Below, piece by piece: positions 1-6,015 of a stretch of DNA of 6,015 bases. How positions within the stretch are numbered: position 1 is the stretch's first letter; each line of letters begins with the position of its first letter. The position numbers and the translations under genes are program-made. This stretch comes from Alphaproteobacteria bacterium (GTDB lineage Bacteria; Pseudomonadota; Alphaproteobacteria; Paracaedibacterales; CAIULA01), in assembly GCA_019751935.1 (NCBI GenBank), contig JAIEMR010000188.1, forward strand, positions 1 to 6,015. The letters run 5' to 3'. Below the pieces are notes generated by a model. It ran no database searches, was not told the origin of the DNA, and saw nothing but the letters and a program-made list of their open reading frames with translations.

Positions 1-24
1 GTGAATTTTCAAATCCAACAACGC

Positions 25-280
25 CCCTCTGAACCCCAGTATTCATAGGCTTTAGCGCCTTTTAGTCGTCCGACACTTGCGTACTTAGAGAATCACAAAA
101 TCACCGATTTTACCCCAAAATCTCCCTTTTTATTCTCCATTTCTCCGTTACATGCGAACGTCCGACCCGAAGGTACGCATGTCCAGAACCCTTGATTTTA
201 CTGGGTTTTTGCAAAACCGGTCTTGAGGTTCGTTATTGGGGCGGAGAATGGCGGATGTACCCGCAGAGCGAGAATTTTCT
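25..280. repeat. Dispersed intergenic repeat, copy 1 (direct repeat of 5023-5281)
   Basis: This stretch matches 5023-5281 in the same orientation. By hand alignment, 81-240 against 5081-5240 is ungapped with about 141 of 160 bases identical, and 25-50 matches 5023-5048 at 25 of 26. About 2 nt of indel lies between these blocks, and the match fades after about 240, ending near 280. The unit holds dyads: AAAATC-ACC-GATTTT at 97-111, AGAACCC(11-nt loop)GGGTTTT at 185-209, and a long-range pairing of TGCGTAC (78-84) with GTACGCA (173-179). One frame is open for about 48 codons here but has no start and is broken by indels in copy 2, so the repeat is unlikely to encode protein. It has no transposase and I do not recognise the family. 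A MITE-like or other structured intergenic repeat is the best description. The left limit could extend past the window start. Confidence 0.93.
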
Positions 281-288
281 GCTATAAT
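280..288 (+). promoter_or_regulatory. Extended -10 promoter candidate upstream of the efflux operon
   Basis: The sequence TGCTATAAT is a perfect sigma-70 extended -10 element (TGn followed by TATAAT at 283-288). No good -35 hexamer lies 16-18 nt upstream, which is tolerable for extended -10 promoters. Transcription would begin near 295 and give a leader of about 265 nt before the adaptor gene. The element sits right at the fading edge of repeat copy 1. The equivalent place in copy 2 does not have TATAAT, so it is not a shared property of the repeat. In such AT-rich DNA a chance match is possible. Confidence 0.35.
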
Positions 289-562
289 GTAAAGACTGTT
301 GTAGAATTGACAATGCAACCATTATTCTTAGAAAAATAATTAATCCGACTTACAAAGTAAAAATCTTTTATATTTCCTACACAATAAAATCTAGTCGGGG
401 GATTTTGACTGAACATATAGATGCAACAACGCTAGAAATTTGATGGGCATCAAGGGGACTAAACTGGATAAAGTTAATTAAATCTTAATATTTGATAGGA
501 TAAAGTGTATTTAGGGAACTTGTGCAAACGAGTTTAATGTATGATTTTAGGATGCTGAATAA
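281..562. other. Non-coding leader region upstream of the adaptor gene
   Basis: No plausible gene is seen on either strand. The stretch holds the promoter candidate at its left edge, a 14-bp dyad at 440-453, and two copies of GGATAAAGT at 466-474 and 498-506 (32 nt apart, about three helical turns). A short ORF from ATG 537 (13 codons, ending at 578) overlaps the adaptor start in another frame and is probably meaningless. The adaptor's Shine-Dalgarno AGGA lies at 549-552. No regulator gene and no recognisable CueR, CzcR or ArsR box is visible. Confidence 0.6.
440..453. promoter_or_regulatory. Short perfect dyad (possible operator)
   Basis: TTGATG-GG-CATCAA is a perfect 6-2-6 inverted repeat located about 110 nt before the adaptor start codon. 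Its size would suit a dimeric repressor or activator, but it does not match a metal-regulator box that I know. It could also be a short hairpin in the leader RNA. It may be chance. Confidence 0.2.
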
Positions 563-1795
563 ATGGATCGATGGGTGAAAAATAAAAAAATATTACTGAT
601 TCTTCTGGCCCTTACAATAGGTCTATCTGTATTAATTAGCAGCATTTTTTTTAAGAAATCTACTAATACAGATGAGCTGACATCTTTAAAGAGTCAAAAT
701 GAAAAAAATCATAATCCAGAAGAGACGCATGAAGATAAAAAAGAAATCCAATTAACAGACGAACAAATCAAAAGATTTGATATTCAAACAATCCTGCTTA
801 CAAAAAGTCATTTTCAGCATCGCATGACATTTCCTGGACAAATTTCACTTAATGAAAACAAAATAACGCACGTGGCTGCCTCAGTGCCTGGGATGGTAAA
901 AGAGATTTTTAAGAGTTTGGGAGAAACAGCAAAGGCAGGAGACGCTCTGGCAACATTGCAAAGCCGTGAAATGGCCGACGTAAAATCATCTTATATTTCT
1001 GCTTATAAAAATTTAGGGTTACACAAAGACCTCTTTGAAAGAGATGAAAAACTTTGGAAAAAACAAGTTAAAGCTGAGGTTCAATTTAGACAAACGCGTA
1101 ATATTTATGAAAATGCAAAGATTACTCTTGAACAGAGCAAACAAAAGCTGTTGGCGTTAAGCATGACAGAGGAGCAAATCCACAAACTTCCAACACAAGA
1201 GTCTCCCTTAAATATTTATACGATTGACTCTCCTATAGATGGAAAAATTATTGAGCGTCACATTACTCTTGGAGAGGTTATTACAAGTGACAAACAAGTT
1301 TTTGTTATTGCGAACTTGGATACGGTTTGGATAAATTTGGCAATTCCTGCAGAGGAGCTGCCTAAAATCAAAAAAGATCAAAAAGTTGATATTTTCGCTC
1401 ACCAAGGAGAGCTTCTCTGCACTGGCTTTATTATGTACGTTAGTCCTGTGATTAATGAAGAAAGCAGAACAGGTCGGGCTGTTATTCAGTTAGAAAATCC
1501 TAGACATGAATTACATCCAGGGGATTTCATCAAAGCCCAAGTTGTTGTCAGCGAAAAATCTGATCTTCTGAGCCTGCCTCATTCCGCAGCGCAACGAATA
1601 GATGGAAAAACTTTTATCTTTATTAAATCCAAAAGCAATGTTTTTGAAGCAAAGTCCATTAATATCAAAGGATCTGATAAGGGAGAATTCATAGAAGTTA
1701 TGGATGGATTAAAAGAAGGAGATGAGGTTGTTATCAAAAACTCATTTCTTTTAAAAGCTGAGCTTGGAAAAAGCGAAGCTGAACATGCCCATTAA
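563..1795 (+). CDS. czcB: CzcB-like periplasmic adaptor (membrane fusion) subunit of a heavy-metal RND efflux pump
   Basis: This 410-residue protein should link an inner-membrane RND pump to an outer-membrane channel. Residues 1-8 are basic and 9-28 form one hydrophobic segment, a signal anchor or signal peptide with no lipobox Cys. A charged linker (30-65) contains H50 and H56. Then come the first half of the lipoyl (barrel-sandwich) domain (about 100-134, with PGMV and AGD), an alpha-helical hairpin (about 135-205), the second lipoyl half (about 219-250, SPIDGKI), a beta-barrel (about 253-330) and a membrane-proximal domain to the end, which finishes HAH (H408, H410). There is no Met between residues 2 and 87, so the N-terminal Met cluster by which CusB binds Cu(I)/Ag(I) is absent. 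The start ATG has AGGA 10 nt upstream and an in-frame TAA directly before it. The protein is shorter than Cupriavidus CzcB, which carries a longer N-terminal region. The call of adaptor is firm, while the metal is inferred from the partner pump. Confidence 0.93.
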   Translation: MDRWVKNKKILLILLALTIGLSVLISSIFFKKSTNTDELTSLKSQNEKNHNPEETHEDKKEIQLTDEQIKRFDIQTILLTKSHFQHRMTFPGQISLNENKITHVAASVPGMVKEIFKSLGETAKAGDALATLQSREMADVKSSYISAYKNLGLHKDLFERDEKLWKKQVKAEVQFRQTRNIYENAKITLEQSKQKLLALSMTEEQIHKLPTQESPLNIYTIDSPIDGKIIERHITLGEVITSDKQVFVIANLDTVWINLAIPAEELPKIKKDQKVDIFAHQGELLCTGFIMYVSPVINEESRTGRAVIQLENPRHELHPGDFIKAQVVVSEKSDLLSLPHSAAQRIDGKTFIFIKSKSNVFEAKSINIKGSDKGEFIEVMDGLKEGDEVVIKNSFLLKAELGKSEAEHAH

Positions 1796-1807
1796 GAGAG
1801 GTGGACT

Positions 1808-4800
1808 ATGCTAGAACAAACCGTTCAATGGGCAACGCGAAAACGCTATTTTGTTGTATTTTTGGTTGCACTTCTTTCCGTTTTTGGAGCTATAAGTCTG
1901 AAGTATCTTCCAATTGATGCCGTACCTGACATTACAAACAATCAAGTCCAAATTAATACTATAGTGTCAGGATTTTCACCGTTTGAAATGGAAAAACAGG
2001 TTACCTTTCCTATTGAAACAGCCCTTTCTGGTATACCTGGACTTCAATCAACCCGGTCATTGTCTCGCAATGGTTTTTCTCAAGTTACGGCTATTTTTAA
2101 TGATGATGTTAGCATCTACTTTGCAAGACAGCAAGTCAGCGAAAAATTGACTGAAGCAAAAGAAAATCTACCTGCGAATGTTGATCCCAAAATGGGGGCT
2201 ATATCTACAGGTCTTGGTGAAATATACATGTGGACTTTACAATATGAAAATCCAAAGACCTCTAAAATAGAAAATGGAAAGCCAGGATTTCAAGAAGACG
2301 GTAGTTATTTGACACCTGAAGGCCATATTCTTAAGAAAGATTATGAAAAAGCTGGTTACTTAAGAACTATTCAGGATTGGATTATTAAACCTCAACTAAA
2401 AACAGTACCAGGTGTTGCAGGTATAGACTCCATCGGTGGGTACGTAAAACAGTATCATGTTCAGCCAGACCCCTACAAATTGATTGCTTTAGGATTAAGC
2501 TTTACAGACATTCAAGAGATTGTGGAGCGAAATAATCTTAGTCTTGGAGCTGGCTATATTGAGAAAAATGGAGAGTCACTCACTGTACGTGCAGACGGAA
2601 GAACGGAAACAATCGAACAGATTCAGAATATCGTTGTGTCATCAAAAAATGGCATTCCTGTTTACTTAAAGGATGTGGCGGACGTAGAAATTGGTAAAGA
2701 GCTGCGTACGGGAAGTGGCAGTGAAAATGGCTCAGATGCTGTAGTAGGAACAGCATTGATGCTTATTGGTGCAAATAGTCGCATTGTTGCAGATGCTGTT
2801 GATCAAAAATTCAAAGATATTGTTAATACATTACCTCCAGGTATTCATGCGCAAACGGTTCTAAATAGAACTAAACTAGTCGATGCAACAGTTAAAACTG
2901 TAGCCAAAAATTTAAGTGAGGGCGCTTTTCTTGTTATTGTCATTTTATTTCTTATGCTCAAAAACTTTAGAGCTGCGCTTATTACAGCATCCGTCATACC
3001 TATTACTATGCTAATGACATCAATGGGTATGTTGGGAACACGAACAAGTGCAAATTTAATGAGCTTAGGGGCTTTGGATTTTGGACTTTTAGTGGATGGA
3101 TCTGTCATTATCATTGAAAACTTTTTACGCAGAACTCATGAAAAATCACACACCTTAAACAGGCACCTTACTTTGCAAGAGAGGCTAAAAGAAGTAGTTG
3201 ATGCCACTAAAGAAATGAGTCAGCCAACATTATATGGACAAGCTATTCTAGTTCTAGTTTATATTCCACTTTTAACCTTTACAGGGGTTGAAGGAAAAAT
3301 GTTTCAGCCTATGGCATTTACTGTAATCATAGCCCTCATCAGCGCCTTTATATTATCAATCACTTTTGTTCCCGCAATGATCGCTCTTTTTGTAAATGGA
3401 AAACATGAAGAAAAGCAGGGTATTGTTATGGCTCGAGCGATTCAGTTTTATGAAAAAACTTTGAACTATGTTTTAGAAAAACCTAAGCAAGTTCTGTTAT
3501 CTTCTGTTGCTGCATTTGTTTTTTCCGGCATCATATTTTTGCAGTTAGGGCAAGAATTTGTCCCAACTTTAGATGAGAAGGATTTGGCAATGCATGCAAT
3601 GCGTATCCCAAGCACATCCCTAACAACTTCTCAAGCGTTACAATTCGAGATAGAAAAGACAGTGGCTTCATTTCCAGAAGTATCATTTGTTTTTTCAAAG
3701 ACAGGAACCGCTGAAATGGCGGCTGACCCTATGCCTCCTAACGTTTCTGATACTTTTATTATTTTTAAACCTCGCTCTGAATGGCCTAATTCAGAACTTA
3801 AAAAGGTTGAGTTAATTGAGAATATCCAAAAAGCAGTTAGTTCTATACCTGGAAATAATTATGAATTTACGCAGCCCATTCAAATGCGATTTAATGAATT
3901 GATCGCAGGTGTACGAAGCGATGTTGCCGTAAAAATATACGGGGATGATTTTGATGTTATGAATAAGTTGGCTAGTCAAATTGCTGGGGCAATTAGAACC
4001 ATTTCGGGAGCAGCGGATGTCAAGGTTGAGCAGACAACAGGATTACCAATTCTAGACTTTAAACTTAACCGGGATCGAATGGCGCGCCTTGGTCTTAATG
4101 TCAATGACATTTTGAATGTTATCAGCATTGCTATTGGCGGACGTGAAGCAGGTGTTGTTTTTGAAGGAGATAGAAAATATGACATCATCGTTAAGCTTCC
4201 GGGAGAACTAAGAGAAAACTTTGAATTACTTGAAAATCTTCCAATTTTTCTTAAAAAATCATCTATAGAAAAAGATCAAATTTCAGGTGCAGCAAGAGAT
4301 AAAGTTGTTTCTATTCCTCTGAAGGAGGTTGTAGAACTTGTTCTAATAGATGGCCCAAATCAAATCAGTAGAGAGAATGGAAAAAGACGCGTTGTCGTGC
4401 AAGCCAATGTCCGCGGCACAGACATTGCAACTTTTGTAAAAAATGCTGAATCATCTATTAAGAAGTCTGTCAAAATACCTGCTGGATATTGGCTTGAATG
4501 GGGAGGTCAATTTAAGAACCTTGTTGAAGCAAAAGAAAAACTATATTGGGTTGTACCTGGCTGTTTCTTTATGATTTTTATGCTGTTGTTTGCTGCGCTC
4601 AACTCTGTTCAAGGTGCACTTTTTATTTTCACAGCCATACCCCTTGCTTTAACTGGAGGCATACTGAGTTTATGGATAAGAGGGATTCCTTTTTCGATTT
4701 CTGCTGCAGTTGGTTTTATTGCGCTATCTGGGATTGCGGTTTTAAATGGTTTAGTTATGGTAACAACGATCAATGAGCAACTGAAAAAAGAAAGTTTGGA

Positions 4801-5053
4801 TATTGCGATCAAAAACGGTGCTTTAACAAGACTTAGACCAGTTCTAATGACAGCTCTCGTTGCTTCATTGGGATTTGTGCCTATGGCAATCGCAACGGGC
4901 ACTGGGGCGGAAGTTCAAAAACCCTTGGCGACTGTTGTTATTGGAGGACTCATTACTTCAACTTTGTTGACCATGCTCATTATACCTGTGCTTTATAAGC
5001 TTTTTTCAAAGCACAAAACTATCCCTCTGAACCCCGGTATTCATAGGCGTTAG
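1808..5053 (+). CDS. czcA: CzcA-type heavy-metal efflux RND pump (inner-membrane proton/cation antiporter)
   Basis: This 1081-residue protein is a complete HME-RND transporter that uses proton import to export metal ions. It has TM1 at about 14-33, a first periplasmic porter/docking region to about 370, TM2-6 (about 372-535), TM7 (about 560-580), a second periplasmic region, and TM8-12 (about 914-1065). TM4 carries DFG-x3-DG-x5-EN with D424, D430 and E437, spaced as the essential D402, D408 and E415 of Cupriavidus CzcA. The three Met that bind copper in CusA (M573, M623, M672) align with I, V and E. The run RFNELIAGVRSDVAVK is CzcA-like. This points to divalent cations such as Zn, Co or Cd. 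About 20 extra residues lie between W142 and W191, and the linker 814-834 also looks long. The start ATG follows a strong GAGAGGTGG ribosome site, 12 nt after the adaptor stop. The last ten codons (PLNPGIHRR plus TAG) come from repeat copy 2. A CusA/CzcA family call is very firm, while substrate specificity is inferred. Confidence 0.96.
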   Translation: MLEQTVQWATRKRYFVVFLVALLSVFGAISLKYLPIDAVPDITNNQVQINTIVSGFSPFEMEKQVTFPIETALSGIPGLQSTRSLSRNGFSQVTAIFNDDVSIYFARQQVSEKLTEAKENLPANVDPKMGAISTGLGEIYMWTLQYENPKTSKIENGKPGFQEDGSYLTPEGHILKKDYEKAGYLRTIQDWIIKPQLKTVPGVAGIDSIGGYVKQYHVQPDPYKLIALGLSFTDIQEIVERNNLSLGAGYIEKNGESLTVRADGRTETIEQIQNIVVSSKNGIPVYLKDVADVEIGKELRTGSGSENGSDAVVGTALMLIGANSRIVADAVDQKFKDIVNTLPPGIHAQTVLNRTKLVDATVKTVAKNLSEGAFLVIVILFLMLKNFRAALITASVIPITMLMTSMGMLGTRTSANLMSLGALDFGLLVDGSVIIIENFLRRTHEKSHTLNRHLTLQERLKEVVDATKEMSQPTLYGQAILVLVYIPLLTFTGVEGKMFQPMAFTVIIALISAFILSITFVPAMIALFVNGKHEEKQGIVMARAIQFYEKTLNYVLEKPKQVLLSSVAAFVFSGIIFLQLGQEFVPTLDEKDLAMHAMRIPSTSLTTSQALQFEIEKTVASFPEVSFVFSKTGTAEMAADPMPPNVSDTFIIFKPRSEWPNSELKKVELIENIQKAVSSIPGNNYEFTQPIQMRFNELIAGVRSDVAVKIYGDDFDVMNKLASQIAGAIRTISGAADVKVEQTTGLPILDFKLNRDRMARLGLNVNDILNVISIAIGGREAGVVFEGDRKYDIIVKLPGELRENFELLENLPIFLKKSSIEKDQISGAARDKVVSIPLKEVVELVLIDGPNQISRENGKRRVVVQANVRGTDIATFVKNAESSIKKSVKIPAGYWLEWGGQFKNLVEAKEKLYWVVPGCFFMIFMLLFAALNSVQGALFIFTAIPLALTGGILSLWIRGIPFSISAAVGFIALSGIAVLNGLVMVTTINEQLKKESLDIAIKNGALTRLRPVLMTALVASLGFVPMAIATGTGAEVQKPLATVVIGGLITSTLLTMLIIPVLYKLFSKHKTIPLNPGIHRR

Positions 5054-5281
5054 CGGTTTTTAGTCGCGCAATACATATGCGTACTTAGAGAATTACAAAA
5101 TCACCGATTTTACCCCAAAATCTCCCTTTTCATTCTCCGTTTCTCCGTTAGATGTGAACGTCGGTTGTCAAGGTACGCGTGTCCAGAACCCTTGATTTTA
5201 CTGGGTTTTGACAAATGTGGTTTTGAGGTTCGTTATTCGGGGTGAGATAGGGGATATAGTCCTGAAAAACGAAAAATTTCT
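5023..5281. repeat. Dispersed intergenic repeat, copy 2, overlapping the pump gene 3' end
   Basis: This is the second direct copy of the unit at 25-280 (about 88% identical over the ungapped core). Its first 31 bases are translated as the pump's C-terminal tail and stop codon, and the rest is non-coding. The hairpin AAAATC-ACC-GATTTT (5097-5111) is unchanged, and the AGAACCC/GGGTTTT stem (5185-5209) is also unchanged. The long-range stem is kept with a wobble: ATGCGTACTT (5077-5086) can pair with AGGTACGCGT (5171-5180), and the base T78 that is unpaired next to it in copy 1 is accommodated differently. The octamer CGTCCGAC, present twice in copy 1 (67-74, 159-166), is lost at both places. No transposase is present and the target-site duplication cannot be defined. 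Confidence 0.93.
5185..5209 (+). terminator. Weak stem-loop, possible terminator after the efflux operon
   Basis: AGAACCC and GGGTTTT form a 7-bp stem (one G-U pair) around an 11-nt loop. The T-rich 3' arm gives a partial U-tract, but it is followed directly by GACAAATG, so this is a poor intrinsic terminator. It is about 130 nt past the pump stop codon. The same stem is present in repeat copy 1 at 185-209, so it is a property of the repeat and not dedicated to this operon. No stronger terminator is seen between the pump and the oxidase genes. Confidence 0.2.
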
Positions 5282-5447
5282 GGACATGAATACAATACGT
5301 GTTACTCTGAATAGAGAGCATTTTATTAAAAATATATATGTTATCTAAATAAATTTTTTGCCTGATGAGGCTGAAGAATGAGCACTTAGCGTCTTATTTT
5401 CTTAAATAGCTGAGACTGGTGCTTGGAAATAAAAATGGGAAAGAAAT
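5282..5447. other. Non-coding leader of the multicopper oxidase gene
   Basis: No gene is seen here. The AT-rich stretch around 5321-5352 contains TGTTATCTA at 5339-5347, a poor extended -10 candidate without a clear -35. An imperfect hairpin follows at 5381-5423. The ribosome site GGGAAAG is at 5437-5443. Together with the 394-nt gap after the pump stop, this suggests the oxidase is transcribed from its own promoter and not only by read-through. I see no CueR-like or CopR-like box. Confidence 0.5.
5381..5423 (+). other. Imperfect hairpin in the oxidase gene leader
   Basis: AGCAC (5381-5385) pairs with GTGCT (5419-5423) and TTAGC (5386-5390) pairs with GCTGA (5409-5413, one G-U pair). This gives a 10-bp stem with a 5-nt bulge (5414-5418) and an 18-nt loop. 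It ends 24 nt before the start codon and 13 nt before the ribosome site. It could affect translation or mRNA stability, or be chance. It has no U-run after it, so it is not a terminator. Confidence 0.25.
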
Positions 5448-6015
5448 ATGCATTATTTAATACTTATGATAGTTATCTTATTGGGGTTCACCAGTACTTC
5501 GTACGCTAAGGTAGTCGAATATAAGCTAAATGTAAACGAGCAGAAAGTCAACATTTCTGGAAAAGAAGCAACAGCTTTAACTCTAAATAATTCGATCCCA
5601 GGACCTACCTTAAAGGCAAAGGTGGGCGATACATTACGAATAGAAGTGACAAACAATTTAGATATTGACACTTCGATACATTGGCATGGTGTACTTGTTC
5701 CAAATAATATGGATGGTGTTCCTTATGTAAATGGACCTCCTATTAAAGCAGGAGAAACTTTCACATACGAATTTCCTATTAAACACAGTGGAACCTATTG
5801 GTATCATGCTCATTCTGCATTGCAAGAACAGCAAGGTGTTTATGGTTCTCTCGTTTTTTATCCTGAGCATGAGGTAAAAGATTATGACGAGGAACATGTG
5901 CTCGTTTTATCCGATTGGACAGACGAAAATCCTGACCAAGTTTTAGCTAATCTCAAAAAAGACTCAGACTATTATGCCCTTAAAAAAGATTCCGTTCAGT
6001 CCTGGCTCAAGGTTT
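5448..6015 (+). CDS. copA: CopA/PcoA-type multicopper oxidase, copper resistance (N-terminal 189 residues, cut by window end)
   Basis: The encoded protein is a secreted cupredoxin-fold oxidase of the copper-resistance CopA/PcoA family, which oxidises Cu(I) or otherwise detoxifies periplasmic copper. Residues 1-20 are a Sec-like signal peptide with likely cleavage after SYA (19-20 end), and there is no twin-arginine motif. The first cupredoxin domain follows. IPGPTL (50-55) and HWHG (H78, H80) come first, then MDGVP (88-92) and WYHAHS (H120, H122). H78 would bind the type 2 copper, and H80, H120 and H122 the type 3 pair. The QEQxGxYG run (126-133) and SDWTDENP followed by LKKDSDYYAL are typical of CopA/PcoA. 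Type 1 copper ligands and the C-terminal HxH motifs lie outside the window, so integrity is unknown. ATG 5448 is chosen because GGGAAAG lies 4-10 nt before it, an in-frame TAA is at 5430, and the signal peptide starts here. The neighbouring metal pump supports a metal-resistance role. Confidence 0.92.
   Translation, partial: MHYLILMIVILLGFTSTSYAKVVEYKLNVNEQKVNISGKEATALTLNNSIPGPTLKAKVGDTLRIEVTNNLDIDTSIHWHGVLVPNNMDGVPYVNGPPIKAGETFTYEFPIKHSGTYWYHAHSALQEQQGVYGSLVFYPEHEVKDYDEEHVLVLSDWTDENPDQVLANLKKDSDYYALKKDSVQSWLKV

Noticed and set aside
1..55. Possible 3' end of an upstream gene running into repeat copy 1, as the pump does in copy 2
   Set aside because: All three forward frames stop by position 55 and only a handful of codons are visible, so nothing can identify a gene. 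The frame equivalent to the pump tail has a stop at 2-4.
49..195. Open frame of about 48 codons through repeat copy 1
   Set aside because: It has no start codon or ribosome site, and the same frame in copy 2 is broken by indels and a stop, so it is not a conserved gene.
307..340. TTGACA at 307-312 as a -35 element
   Set aside because: No acceptable -10 hexamer occurs 16-18 nt downstream; the nearest AT-rich hexamers are at the wrong spacing.
466..506. Two GGATAAAGT copies 32 nt apart as a regulator binding pair
   Set aside because: Too short and AT-rich to distinguish from chance, with no known factor matching; kept only as a remark in the leader description.
4322..4329. Perfect Shine-Dalgarno AAGGAGGT inside the pump gene
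   Set aside because: It encodes the conserved Lys-Glu-Val of the pump, the next ATG is about 20 nt away in another frame, and the resulting ORF is only about 30 codons.
4546..4776. Out-of-frame ORF within the pump gene, and the antisense ORFs at 1208-1405, 2845-3114, 3976-4188, 4609-4902, 5453-5671 and 5658-5897
   Set aside because: All lie within strongly supported genes on the + strand, have low-complexity or odd compositions, and resemble no family I recognise.
5360..5380. CTGATGAGG followed by GAAG, resembling a hammerhead ribozyme core
   Set aside because: There is no proper stem II between CTGATGA and GAA, no GAAAC core, and no flanking stems I and III.

Overview
The window is AT-rich bacterial DNA carrying part of a heavy-metal resistance locus, read entirely on the + strand. 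Its RND pump subunits, a lipid-anchored or membrane-anchored periplasmic adaptor and a secreted multicopper oxidase imply a Gram-negative cell. The AT-rich codon use together with long, diverged intergenic repeats would suit an intracellular or symbiotic proteobacterium (for example Legionellales or Holosporales/Rickettsiales). That is an impression only: no rRNA or other taxonomic marker is present.

Layout: (1) 1-562 has no supported gene. It holds the first copy of a roughly 256-bp structured repeat (25-280), an extended -10 promoter candidate at the edge of that repeat, and a long leader with a small dyad. (2) 563-1795 encodes a CzcB-like periplasmic adaptor. (3) 1808-5053 encodes a CzcA-like heavy-metal RND pump, starting 12 nt after the adaptor stop codon, so the two form an operon. 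(4) 5023-5281 is a second copy of the repeat in the same orientation. It overlaps the end of the pump gene and supplies its last ten codons and its stop. (5) 5282-5447 is a leader region. (6) 5448-6015 is the first 189 codons of a CopA/PcoA-type periplasmic multicopper oxidase, which runs off the window.

The adaptor and pump would form the inner-membrane and periplasmic parts of a tripartite metal exporter. No outer-membrane channel gene (CzcC/CusC/TolC type) is present here. Residues of the pump match the divalent-cation (Zn/Co/Cd, CzcA) type rather than the Cu(I)/Ag(I) (CusA) type, whereas the next gene is a copper-detoxification oxidase. The locus therefore looks like a composite multi-metal resistance island.

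The most notable structure is that the adaptor-pump operon is bracketed by two direct copies of the same repeat, about 5 kb apart. The downstream copy has fused into the pump's 3' end. This suggests repeat-mediated assembly or mobility of the cassette. I did not find evidence of an entirely new biochemical system in the coding genes, which all belong to known families.
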